Shown here piece by piece: positions 26,550 to 34,709 of a stretch of 64,000 nucleotides of DNA (position 1 is the stretch's first letter; every line of letters starts with the position of its first letter). The stretch lies in assembly GCA_963784995.1 (NCBI GenBank), contig CAWATZ010000003.1:992001-1056000 (forward strand). The letters run 5' to 3'. A model generated the notes under the pieces. It had not been told where the DNA came from. It made no database searches and worked only from the letters and a program-made list of their open reading frames with translations. This DNA is from CAWATZ01 sp963784995 (GTDB taxonomy: Bacteria > Planctomycetota > Planctomycetia > Gemmatales > Gemmataceae). The translations under genes were made by a program, and so were the position numbers.

Positions 26550-26716
26550 TCCTCCCGGCTGGGATTGAACCAGCGACCACCGGCTTATAGACGGCCTCCG
26601 GCTCGATGGGAACCTGAGAGGTCGCTGCTGCACCTTGCGGTGCCTCCGAACGAAGTCCCGCTCAAGCGAGCTGAGGACATTTAAGGCCGGGGCTCTACCA
26701 ACTGAGCTACGGGAGG
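26550..26716 (-). tRNA. tRNA with 94-nt insert in the anticodon loop (probable anticodon UAU)
   Basis: The minus strand folds into a full cloverleaf. The acceptor is CCTCCCG/CGGGAGG with A73 and no encoded CCA; the D-arm is GCTC/GAGC; the anticodon stem is CCGGC/GCCGG; the T-arm is GCTGG-TTCAATC-CCAGC; the variable loop is 5 nt. The anticodon loop starts CTTA at 26685 and ends TATAA at 26585, with 94 nt between. Removing the insert in three equivalent registers gives CT-TAT-AA (Ile UAU); a fourth gives UAA, but the short variable loop is not leucine-like. The insert contains hairpins GTCCtcaGCTC/GAGCgGGAC and GCACC-gcaa-GGTGC (a GNRA loop). It is too short for a known group I intron. Confidence 0.7.
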
Positions 26717-26798
26717 TTCGGCCTCCTCCGAGGCGGAGACGTCTTTGCTATCTTATGGAGACCTGCTCCTTTGTACAAGTGCGACGCGGGAGATGGCG

Positions 26799-27095
26799 TC
26801 AGAACCCCTCGCGCCACTGGCAGCCTCCTCGGACAACGAGCAACCGTTCCTCATTTTGGCTGTACAGAACCTGGAAAAGGAAGAGATACTCGCGGAGGCG
26901 ATTGCCGGGGTCGATGATCGAATAGCCATAGCACATGCCATCGAACGGTTGCTCCGTTCGGATCAGGACCTGGGCCGGGTTCTGGGAAAGGTCGCGCTGG
27001 AGACGCAAATACGTTTCGACAAGAAGGGAATCAGGCAACCCCCAGGACGCGATCTGCCGCCGGACCAGGGGAGTCAGCTCGACCTGGATGGGCAT
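26799..27095 (-). CDS. Small protein, possibly RelE/ParE-like toxin
   Basis: 98 residues: MPIQVELTPLVRRQIASWGL, PDSLLVETYLRLQRDLSQNP and LREYLFLFQVLYSQNEERLL. Two N-terminal helices followed by a beta-sheet, and a Y-x-F/I-x-V-L-Y block with a final basic strand, are reminiscent of RelE/ParE proteins, but catalytic residues cannot be assigned. It starts 3 nt after the stop of the preceding frame (27099), as in an antitoxin-toxin pair. The assignment is tentative. Confidence 0.5.
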   Translation of the reverse strand: MPIQVELTPLVRRQIASWGLPDSLLVETYLRLQRDLSQNPAQVLIRTEQPFDGMCYGYSIIDPGNRLREYLFLFQVLYSQNEERLLVVRGGCQWREGF

Positions 27096-27098
27096 GGC

Positions 27099-27618
27099 TT
27101 ACTCCCCGCCGAGTTCGTGCCTGCGTTGCTCGTGGGTTTTCACCATCTCCAGGAACTGCTCCCGGCTGACGCCGGCGATCTCGGCGAAGGCATCGGTCAG
27201 CTCCAGCGTCTCGCCGCGAGCAGCTGCCGCTCGTGCCTCATCGACGTCCCCCTGCGTGAACCACGGCCAGCGCCTCCTGATGTTCTTGCCGCAAGCGCTC
27301 CAGGTCCGCGAGGCTGGTGCCGATAGCAGAATTTTGCAATTGGCCTGCCAGCCGGCGGAGCAGGCCAATTGCCTCATCGATGACGGCCAGGAACGCCGTT
27401 CCCGCTTTCTCGAAATCCCCGATCAGGCCGGCCACAGCCCTGTCCCACAGAGCGTTCTGGGCCTGGCGCAGGTGTGCGGGCAGGTCCCGGCACAACTGCA
27501 ACACTTGCTTCTTTTCAAGAGGGGACACGGTTTCGGCACCATTGGTCCAGGTCGCGATCGCCTGGGCGAGCAACCGCGATTCCATCTGGCAGCGCTCCAG
27601 CAAGAGGCTTTCGCTCAT
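27099..27618 (-). CDS. Helical hypothetical protein, apparent frameshift; possible antitoxin partner
   Basis: The first frame (from 27618) encodes MSESLLLERCQMESRLLAQA, then QVLQLCRDLPAHLRQAQNAL, and stops at 27238 after AVVHAGGRR. In another frame the sequence continues as DVDEARAAAARGETLELTDA, FAEIAGVSREQFLEMVKTHE and stops at 27099. Skipping one G in the GGGGG run (27248-27252) fuses them as VVHAGDVDEARAA, giving about 172 mostly helical residues. The downstream small gene starts 3 nt later, so a two-gene module is likely. I do not recognise the family. Confidence 0.5.
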
Positions 27619-27642
27619 TGGCTCACCCGGCCCTTTCCACTC

Positions 27643-28968
27643 TCAGGAACCCAGCAACTTGCGGATCGTCTCGACGACCTCAGCCTGGGCCACGGTCGTT
27701 TCGCTGCGCTGGCTCAGGTCCTTGACCTTCCACACGCCCTTGTCCAGCTCCTCCGGCCCCGCGATCAGCGCCAGCCGGAAGCCCCGGCTCTCCGCGTACT
27801 TGAACTGGGCCGCCACCTTCTTGGCCTCGGGGTAAACCTCGGTCCCAATCCCTTGGGCTCGCAGGGTCCGGGCCATTTTCTGGTACTTCCCCAGGTATTC
27901 CGGAGCAAACTGGATCACCAGCACCGGTGCGGGCGTGCTGACCTTGGGCAGCAGGTTCAGTTCCTCCATCGCCGACAGCAGCCGATCCAGGCCCAGCGAG
28001 GCTCCCACGCCTGGCAGGTGCTGCTTGGTGTAAAGCCCTGCCAGGTTGTCGTAGCGGCCACCGGAGCAAACACTGCCGATGCCCGGCAGGTCGAGCAGGA
28101 AGGTCTCGTAGATCGTGCCGGTGTAGTAATCCAGCCCTCGGGCGATGGACAGATCGAGCCGGATGCGTTCCTCCGGGATGTCCGCCGTCCGGGCCACGCT
28201 CAGCAGCTGCTCCAGCCGGGCGATGCCCTCGGCCGCTTTCGGGTTGCTGCCGAAGTCGCGCTTCAGCCGGTCCAGGATCGCATCGTTGGACCCGGTCGTT
28301 CCCGCCAGCGCCAGGACGCGCTCCGCCTGCTCCTTGCCGACCCCGGCCTTCTCGACCATCTCGGCGACGACCGCTTCCGGGCCGATCTTGGGCAGTTTGT
28401 CCAGGGCACGCAGCACCGCCGCGGTCTGGCCCGCCAGGCCGATCTCTTCCAGCAGGCCGTTGAGGACCAGCCGGTTGTTGATCCGCACCTCAAAGCGCTC
28501 AAAGCCCAGTTCACGCATCAGGTCGTGAATGACCAGGGCCGTCTCGATGTCGCTGGCGTTGGAGGTGGTGCCGATCGTGTCAAAGTCGCACTGCCAGAAC
28601 TCGCGGTATCGGCCGTGCGCCGTGTTCTCGCCGCGCCAGACGGGGCCCATCGCATAGCGCTTGAACGGCGTGCCCAGCTTGCTGATGTTCGCGGCGGCAA
28701 AGCGGGCAAACGGGACGGTCAGGTCAAAGCGCAGGGCCACGTCGCGGTCGCCATGATCGCGGAAACGGTAGATCAGCTTGTCCGATTCCTCGCCGCCCTT
28801 GCCCAGCAGGATCTCGGTGTATTCCAGGGCGGGCGTGTCGATGGGAGCGAAGCCGTAGGAGCGGTAAACCTGGCGAGCCTTTTCCAGCAACCGTTCTCTG
28901 GGGATCATCAGTTCCGGCGGATAGTCCCGGAAACCCCTGAGCGTGCGCGGCTCAATCAACCCGGCCAT
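27643..28968 (-). CDS. hisS: Histidyl-tRNA synthetase
   Basis: 441 residues, standard length. Class II motifs: motif 1 near PPELMIPRERLLEKARQVYR, motif 2 YRFRDHGDRDVALRFDLTVP, and motif 3 GASLGLDRLLSAME. The histidine-specific blocks LDYYTGTIYE and SVCSGGRYDNL are present, and the C-terminal anticodon-binding domain includes LRAQGIGTEVYPEAKKVAAQ. It charges tRNA-His. It is followed by the small toxin-like pair and preceded by the M50 protease gene on the same strand with an 18-nt gap. Confidence 0.96.
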   Translation of the reverse strand: MAGLIEPRTLRGFRDYPPELMIPRERLLEKARQVYRSYGFAPIDTPALEYTEILLGKGGEESDKLIYRFRDHGDRDVALRFDLTVPFARFAAANISKLGTPFKRYAMGPVWRGENTAHGRYREFWQCDFDTIGTTSNASDIETALVIHDLMRELGFERFEVRINNRLVLNGLLEEIGLAGQTAAVLRALDKLPKIGPEAVVAEMVEKAGVGKEQAERVLALAGTTGSNDAILDRLKRDFGSNPKAAEGIARLEQLLSVARTADIPEERIRLDLSIARGLDYYTGTIYETFLLDLPGIGSVCSGGRYDNLAGLYTKQHLPGVGASLGLDRLLSAMEELNLLPKVSTPAPVLVIQFAPEYLGKYQKMARTLRAQGIGTEVYPEAKKVAAQFKYAESRGFRLALIAGPEELDKGVWKVKDLSQRSETTVAQAEVVETIRKLLGS

Positions 28969-28986
28969 GTCGGCATCCTTCAGGTA

Positions 28987-30060
28987 TTATTGGCGGTTGC
29001 GGTAGCGTTCGCTGAAGCGCACCATGAACCGCTTCTCTTCCTCGGTCAGTGACTCTTTGCCCAGCGCCGAGATCTTTTCCAGCAAGGTGTCCATGCGGAG
29101 TTCGTCGGCCTCGCGGGTCTCCATTTCGCGCTGGATCTTGCGGGCGGCCCGGCGCTGCAGCCGGCGCTGCCACCAGCTTTGACGCTTCGGCTTGATCCGA
29201 GGTTCGGGGGCGTCGCGCTCCAGACTGGTGTAGCCCTGCGAGAAATCGTAGCCGAACAGCGAATCCTCGATGCCCTCCTCGGCCATCTTCCACTGGTAAT
29301 AGGAGGTGAAGCCAATCCACAGAGCCAGGAAGCCGGGCAGGGTGTCGTTGGTCGCGATGGCATAGATGAGGATGACGCCGGTGGTGACCAGGCCGACGAT
29401 GCCGGTCGTGATCGTGGCCCGGCGATAGTCCGAGTAGGACCACAGAATACACTGGAGCATCCGGCCGCTGTCCATCGGCAGCCCGACCAGGACGAGGTTG
29501 AACAGGAACAACGCCCAGTTGACCCAGAACAGTCGGGCCAGCATCGGTTCCCAGGCATAGGGAGAAAACCCGCGGGTCTCATTTGCCCAGCTGGTCAGGA
29601 GAAATTCGTCCACGCTCACCCGGCCCGGGTAACCGAGCGGATACCAGGGTGGCTGCAGCGCCGGGTTGAACAAGAACGCCAGGGCGAGCGCGCTGACCAC
29701 GCACAGACCCAGGTTGACGGCGGGTCCGGCCGCGGCCACCAGGAAGTTGGCTCGGGGCGTGTTGGGCACGTCCACGTAGGCCAGGCCGCCCAGGGGCCAG
29801 AGCAAAATCTCCGAGGCGTCGCCGTTGACGGCACGGGCCGCGAAGCAGTGGCCGAACTCGTGCAGCAGCACCGACAGGAACAGGAAGGTCACGATCAGCG
29901 TCGCATCGATCCACGCCCCCTCCACCGGCTTGCCGGCCCCGGGAGGAAAAGCGGCTCGCAGGACCAGACCAATGGCCACCAGCGGGAACAACCAGTGGAT
30001 CTTGATGGTGATGCCAAAAAGACGACCCAGCGGGAACGCCCACAACCGCGGATCATGCAT
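28987..30060 (-). CDS. Site-2 (M50) family membrane protease
   Basis: 357 residues with five or six membrane segments. The zinc site is LLHEFGHCFAARAV (HExxH), followed by SEILLWPLGGLAYVD, and the third ligand comes from LVGLPMDSGRMLQCILW, a variant of the NPxDG motif. The long C-terminal cytoplasmic tail (about 270-357) is charged and helical. Such proteases cleave membrane-bound regulators or remnant signal peptides. Substrate unknown. It is read together with hisS downstream. Confidence 0.85.
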   Translation of the reverse strand: MHDPRLWAFPLGRLFGITIKIHWLFPLVAIGLVLRAAFPPGAGKPVEGAWIDATLIVTFLFLSVLLHEFGHCFAARAVNGDASEILLWPLGGLAYVDVPNTPRANFLVAAAGPAVNLGLCVVSALALAFLFNPALQPPWYPLGYPGRVSVDEFLLTSWANETRGFSPYAWEPMLARLFWVNWALFLFNLVLVGLPMDSGRMLQCILWSYSDYRRATITTGIVGLVTTGVILIYAIATNDTLPGFLALWIGFTSYYQWKMAEEGIEDSLFGYDFSQGYTSLERDAPEPRIKPKRQSWWQRRLQRRAARKIQREMETREADELRMDTLLEKISALGKESLTEEEKRFMVRFSERYRNRQ

Positions 30061-30182
30061 GGCAGAACCTCATCCTTTCCTGTGCGCCTTGCCAACCAAT
30101 AAGATGGATTCTATCATCGCTGCCGGAAGCACGCAATCATCCCGCCGAAGGGAATCTTCGGCTCGCAACGAGGAAAGCCGTC

Positions 30183-30692
30183 ATGACCCGTCAAATCGTT
30201 CATCGCGGTCGCAAGATCCAGGTGGCCGTGGAAACCACTGTGGACCCGGCTGGCCGGGAGGTCGTCCGCGACGTGGTGCTGCACCCCGGAGCGGTCGCCA
30301 TTCTGCCGCTGGTGGACGCCGGCCACGTCTGTCTGCTGCGCAATCACCGGCCCATCGTCGGCGAGACCCTCTGGGAAATCCCGGCCGGCACCCTGGAACC
30401 GGGCGAAGACCCCGCCCACGCTGCCATCCGCGAGTTGGCCGAGGAGACGGGCTACGTGGCCGGCCAGTGGCGCGCTGTCGGGGCCTTCTATCCATCGCCG
30501 GGAGTGCTGAGCGAACGGACGCATTTCTTCGTGGCCAGCGAACTGACCGCCGGGCCGATGCAGCTGGAGCCGGGAGAGCAGATCGAGCCGCAGATCATCG
30601 CCTGGGACCAGGCCCTGGCCTGGACCAAGGACGGCACCATCCGGGATGCCAAGACGCTGGTGGCACTGCTGTTGTGGAAAGAGCTGCGCTGA
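30183..30692 (+). CDS. NUDIX hydrolase, ADP-ribose pyrophosphatase type
   Basis: 169 residues. The NUDIX box is complete: GTLEPGEDPAHAAIRELAEE then TGY. It is preceded by a beta-rich N-terminus (IVHRGRKIQVAVETTVDPAG) and followed by FYPSPGVLSERTHFFVAS. The spacing and the P-S-P-G sequence after the box are typical of the ADP-ribose/NudF subgroup. It would hydrolyse ADP-ribose or other nucleoside diphosphate sugars. It is divergent from the protease gene; repeat E2 begins 3 nt after its stop. Confidence 0.88.
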   Translation: MTRQIVHRGRKIQVAVETTVDPAGREVVRDVVLHPGAVAILPLVDAGHVCLLRNHRPIVGETLWEIPAGTLEPGEDPAHAAIRELAEETGYVAGQWRAVGAFYPSPGVLSERTHFFVASELTAGPMQLEPGEQIEPQIIAWDQALAWTKDGTIRDAKTLVALLLWKELR

Positions 30693-30694
30693 TT

Positions 30695-30889
30695 GTCCGA
30701 GCCGCGCACGCAGCGCAGCGAAGTAAGCGGTTCTGGAGACCAGCAGGGCCGCTTAGGCGAGCGGCAGGACTAAAGTAGCCATCACGCTCCGCGTGATGCA
30801 GGCTCATCACGCGGAGCGTGATGGCTACTTTGGGTAGTTTTTCTCCTGCCGCTCGCCTTACTTCGCTGCGCTGCGTGCGCGGCTCGGAC
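30695..30889. repeat. Nested REPIN-like repeats (E copy 2 split by another element)
   Basis: The outer arms match repeat E (GTCCGAGCCGCGCACGCAGC at the left, mirror at 30853-30889). Inside are GGCGAGCGGCAGGA and its mirror, and inside those a complete GTAG-footed element at 30775-30828 (GTAGCCATCACGctcCGTGATG and mirror ending GGCTAC). The inner element is nearly the same as repeat J at 42025. Confidence 0.85.
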
Positions 30890-30892
30890 AAA

Positions 30893-30952
30893 GAAAAAAC
30901 CCCGCGGCGACTTTCCCGGGTGAGGTCGCACCCGGGAAAGCGCCTGGCGGGT
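30893..30952 (-). terminator. Intrinsic terminator of the small RHH-like gene
   Basis: On the minus strand CTTTCCCGGGTG-cgacct-CACCCGGGAAAG is followed by GTCGCCGCGGGGTTTTTTC, a strong stem and a run of T about 50 nt downstream of the stop at 31004. Confidence 0.7.
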
Positions 30953-31003
30953 TCAAGGGAGCTTCAGTGTCGGGATCCGGTTCGGATCCCTGAGAAGGGT
31001 GAA

Positions 31004-31243
31004 TCAGTCCGCCTGCTTGGCCAGGACGGGTTCCGATTCAGGGGTTGCTTGCTGCTGGTGGATGAAGTCGCGCAGCAGCCCCCGGACCATCTCGGCCGCG
31101 GTTTGGCCGCGGTGGTGGGCGGCCTCCTCCAGGGCCTGGGCTTGCCAGCCGGGCAGCAGCAGCGGAAATTCCACCACGTCGGCTGTGGCTGCTGCCCAGC
31201 ACGAGAGCGGTTCATCAGGGCCGTTGTGGAAGCGATCACTCAT
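31004..31243 (-). CDS. Small ribbon-helix-helix-like protein
   Basis: 79 residues from MSDRFHNGPDEPLSCWAAAT. A beta strand (VVEFPLLLPGWQAQALEEAA) is followed by two helices (HHRGQTAAEMVRGLLRDFIH), the general layout of a ribbon-helix-helix DNA-binding protein. A longer N-terminus is possible, but the ATG before SDRFHN gives a compact domain. There is no clear partner gene. It has its own terminator and a candidate promoter upstream, so it is probably monocistronic. Confidence 0.5.
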   Translation of the reverse strand: MSDRFHNGPDEPLSCWAAATADVVEFPLLLPGWQAQALEEAAHHRGQTAAEMVRGLLRDFIHQQQATPESEPVLAKQAD

Positions 31244-31329
31244 GTGGGCCAGGTCCTGCACAAGGTTGAGATCGGATGAGGCAACGTCTCTCCGCCGACA
31301 GGGGAGCAGCTCTGTCCAAACCCCGGTCA

Positions 31330-31357
31330 ACTATATCATTCCAGAGCGGTTCAGCAA
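31330..31357 (-). promoter_or_regulatory. Candidate sigma-70 promoter
   Basis: On the minus strand TTGCTG, a 16-nt spacer, and TATAGT, about 87 nt upstream of the ATG at 31243. The rest of the 338-nt gap (31244-31581) shows no gene. Confidence 0.4.
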
Positions 31358-31581
31358 GGGACAATCCTTCTTCTCGCTACCCGCACGAGTCACGTGAATT
31401 GCCAGACTGCAATCTTTCTGGGCAAATCTAATGCCAGCGGCCGGGGGTTTCTTTTCCAGACGCTGCAAGTTCTTCCTCCTGCACTTCTTACGCTCGGGAA
31501 AGATTTCGCATGGCCACAGCGACAGCGCTGCGGCTGCCTCATTTTTCTTCACCGAATGCTTAAAAAATGTCGCTGCAATGC

Positions 31582-32445
31582 TCAGGCATTCGGCTGGGCC
31601 TTGGCTGGCTCCTCCGGAGGGACGCGCCGGGACGGGGTGGGGCGGAGCGCGGCCGGCTTGCTGACAAGTCCCAGATCGGCAGCCAGGGCTCGGGGGTCGA
31701 GGTCGGCCAGAGAGGTCGCCGTGCGGTCGGGACGATAGGCATAGCGCGCCAGGTCCTCGGGCGTGGTGCTGCCGCTGTGGACCAGCACGGTGTGGTAACC
31801 CAGCTGCACGCCGCCCAGGATGTCGGTTTCCATGGTGTCGCCGATCATGATGGTCTGGTCCGCCGACAGCCCCAGCTCCTTGCGGGCGGCGCGCATCATG
31901 ACCGGGCTGGGTTTGCCGACGCTGAACGCCTTGACCCCGCTGGCCACCTCCAGCAGCGCCACCAGGGCGCCGCAGCCCGGTCGCAGTCCGGACTGGGTCG
32001 GACAGTTCGGGTCGAGGTTGGTGGCGATCAGCTTGGCGCCGGAGCGAATCATGTTCAGGGCGGACTCGACCAGTTCGTAACTGAGGGTTCGCCCTTCACC
32101 GATCACGACGTAATCGGGGTTGTGGTCCACGACGGCGTACCCGTTGTTGTGCAGGGCCGTCAGCAGGCCGCCTTCGCCGATCACAAACGCGGTGCCCCCC
32201 GGCTTCTGCTGGGCCAGAAAGCGCGCCGTGGCCATGGCGCAGGTGAAGAAACACTCCTCGCCCACGTCGATCCCCAGACGCTGCAGCCGGGTGGCCACGT
32301 CGCGCCGGGTCCGCTGGCTGTTGTTGGTCAGAAAGAGAAAGGGAATGCGGTGCCGTTTCAAACCCTCGATGAAGCGGTCCGCTCCCGGGATCAGCTCGGC
32401 ACCGCGGTAAATGACACCGTCCATGTCGATCAGATAGCCAAACAT
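31582..32445 (-). CDS. HAD-IIA family phosphatase (NagD-like)
   Basis: 287 residues. Motif I is YLIDMDGVIYRGAELIPGA (catalytic Asp pair DMD), motif II is FLFLTNNSQRTRRDVATRL, and motif III/IV is FSVGKPSPVMMRAARKELGL followed by IMIGDTMETDILGGVQLGYH. The cap domain between motifs II and III is of the C2 type, which defines HAD-IIA (NagD, PNPase, phosphoglycolate phosphatase). The Ala/Pro-rich C-terminal tail is extra. It dephosphorylates small metabolites; the substrate is not predictable. Confidence 0.9.
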   Translation of the reverse strand: MFGYLIDMDGVIYRGAELIPGADRFIEGLKRHRIPFLFLTNNSQRTRRDVATRLQRLGIDVGEECFFTCAMATARFLAQQKPGGTAFVIGEGGLLTALHNNGYAVVDHNPDYVVIGEGRTLSYELVESALNMIRSGAKLIATNLDPNCPTQSGLRPGCGALVALLEVASGVKAFSVGKPSPVMMRAARKELGLSADQTIMIGDTMETDILGGVQLGYHTVLVHSGSTTPEDLARYAYRPDRTATSLADLDPRALAADLGLVSKPAALRPTPSRRVPPEEPAKAQPNA

Positions 32446-32981
32446 CGAGCCATCCTCCAGAGGAAGTGGTCAGGGTGTGAGAAACAGGGAAAGACGGCAA
32501 GGAGAGATAACGGAGAGGGGCGGAGAGGAAACAAACACACCAATTCTCAGGGCAAACCGCGTGCCAGATCCGCCCAGATCGGGGGCATCCAGGGGGGCCG
32601 GTGTTCCAAGTCGTTTGCCGTCGGCTTGTTGGAATGGCCTCTTCTTCGACTTTTCTCACGCGCTCCTGGCCGGCAAGGGAGGGAGATTGCCGGGTTTGTG
32701 GGCAATGGGTGTTTGGTTTCCGGCAGCCCGGAGGACTGCTCTGGCCGGACGTTGTCCAGGAGTTGGCAGCAGCCTGGCTTGTCTGCCTGCCTGATCGAGT
32801 TTACCGGATGTAATTGGCGTGTCGGGTTTATCTGAGTGAGGGGCGATAGCCGATAACTACCACCGGAGGAATCGCTGCTCTCAGACTTGTCAGCACGACC
32901 CATGCAAAGCGAACGAATCACAAAGCTGGCGCGATGGAGCCGGCCAGAAGAGGTTTCTGATCTCGAAATGGGGAACCACAC
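32446..32981. other. 536-nt intergenic region between divergent genes
   Basis: No gene is evident in either strand. It should carry the promoters of the HAD-IIA gene and of the barrel gene at 32982. I see no confident -35/-10 or -24/-12 pair, and no palindromic repeat of the type common elsewhere in the window. Confidence 0.4.
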
Positions 32982-34605
32982 ATGAAGAGGGGCCTGGTAA
33001 GCGCACTGCGCCGCTCTGCTGGTCGGGAGCGGCTGGACGTTGGCTCAAGCACCGCTGCCGGTTGCCACAAGCACTCCCGCTGCGCCCGCGGTCCGCTCCG
33101 TGCAGGCCACGACGCAGGACCTGCAAGGAGGCGCTGGCGCCGGGGCGGTGCCCACTGCCTCGGGATATCCGGGGGGAAGCAGCCTGCCCGGTGGGACGTA
33201 CGGGGGCTATGGCCTGCCGCCCGCGGCGCCGGGAGTTCCGTCAAGCGGGCTGTATGGCCCAGGACCCGGTCCGAGCGGGCCAGTGCCGGTGGGCACGCCG
33301 GGTGCCTACGGCTGGCCCGGACCCGGGCCGCTGGACATGGGGGCACCCCCCGCCAACGGCTGGGTGGACAAGATCGGTCCCGGCGAACGCGACTACACCT
33401 GCGACCAGTACCGCCTCTATGGCAACGTCGAGTACTTGCTGTGGCACCTCGGCAACCCGACCATTCCGGCGTCGGCCACGCTGACGCCGGTGGGGGTGCT
33501 GACCATTCCCACGGGCTTCACCCTGACCACCACCAACGGGACCACCTTCACGCAAACGCCCACGCCGCCCTCGCTGGTTTCGGTGGGTGCGCAAAACGGC
33601 CAGGTGGCATCGGGACCAATCAGCATCGGCGATCACAACGGCGGCCGGCTCACCGTCGGCATGTGGTGCGACCCGGACCGCTGGCTGGGCTTTGAGGCCT
33701 CCGGCTTCCTGCTGGAGAAGCTGGCGTACGGCAGCAATACGATCTTCAACAACAATAACGGCAACACCAACCAGGTGGTGGTCAACACGGGCGTCCTGTA
33801 CACGCAACCCGGAGTCGTCATTCCGGGCACAGCCACCACTCCAAACGCCACCATCATCCCCGGAGCCACGACACCCATTGTCCTGCTGGGCACCTCCAAT
33901 GGCGCTCTGCAAAGTAGCCTGAACCAGGTCATGGCCGGAGCCGAGTTCAATGCTCGCTCGACCTGGATGTACTTCGCCAACACCCAGATCGGGTTCCTGA
34001 CTGGCTTCCGCTATCTGTACTTTTACGAGGATTTCTCGTTGCGGGACACGTACTCGCTGACCCTGAACAACGTCACGGGTCCGGGAGCCATCGTGATCCC
34101 GGGGCTGCCGACATCCTTCGGGGCCAACAGCACCGATGCGATCAACTGCACCAACAACTTCTACGGGGCCCAGTGCGGGGTCGATTCGCAATCCATCTTT
34201 GGCCAGTTTTACGTCCAGGCACGGGCCCAGGTGGCCCTCGGTGCCATGCGTCAAGAAGTGGCGATCAACAGCAGCAGCTTCTCGCCGGCGCTGGCCGAGG
34301 GCGGCATCCTCTTCGGCACCGGAGCCGTGGGACCGAAATACCGCACCCAGATCGCGGCCATCCCGGAGGGGCAGCTGAAAATCGGCTATCAGTTCTGCCA
34401 CTATCTCCGAGCCTACGCCGGTTACGACGTCATGTACGTGTATAACGTCGTTCGGCCGGCCAACGAGATTGCTCCGGGGAACACCGTGCAGGTCAACGTG
34501 GCCGGGACCACCAATACGTCCAACATCAGCCAGAACACCTTCCGCTTCAACTCCACCAACATCATGGTCCAGGGCATCGTCTTCGGTCTGGAGTTCCGGT
34601 GGTGA
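32982..34605 (+). CDS. BBP7-family outer membrane beta-barrel protein, apparent frameshift in signal peptide
   Basis: About 540 residues. The Gly/Pro-rich N-terminal region is followed by YRLYGNVEYLLWHLGNPTIP, the BBP7 entry motif, then long beta strands with Asn/Thr-rich loops, ending IMVQGIVFGLEFRW, an aromatic-terminated final strand. The frame of the main body reaches back only to a stop at 32998-33000, leaving no ATG; a TTG at 33040 would give no signal. The ATG at 32982 (MKRGLVSALR) lies one base out of frame. Removing one base between 32998 and 33022 gives a textbook signal peptide ending GSGWTLAQA. Family members are numerous in Planctomycetota and probably surface porins. Confidence 0.75.
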
Positions 34606-34618
34606 GTTGGCAACCGCG

Positions 34619-34697
34619 CCTGGTTAGCGCAGCGGAGCGCGTCACCCGGACGCGCTCCGCTGCGCTCGTTCCTCGCTCCGCGTCGCGGCTAACCAGG
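34619..34697. repeat. Inverted repeat P
   Basis: CCTGGTTAGC ... GCTAACCAGG enclosing GCGCAGCGGAGCGCG and its mirror, between the convergent BBP7 and rplC genes. A half-copy (GGTTAGCCGCGACGCGGAGC) follows the CoA-transferase stop at about 57279-57313. Confidence 0.75.
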
Positions 34698-34709
34698 AAT
34701 CCCGAAAGG

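Noticed and set aside
26550..26716. tmRNA or ordinary group I intron-containing tRNA
   Set aside because: A tmRNA would be far longer and lack a standard D-arm. A group I intron should be about 200 nt with P3-P8 core elements and a terminal G; none is visible in 94 nt.
26935..29052. A 705-codon plus-strand frame opposite hisS
   Set aside because: Same cause: complement of hisS and the small genes; no family features.
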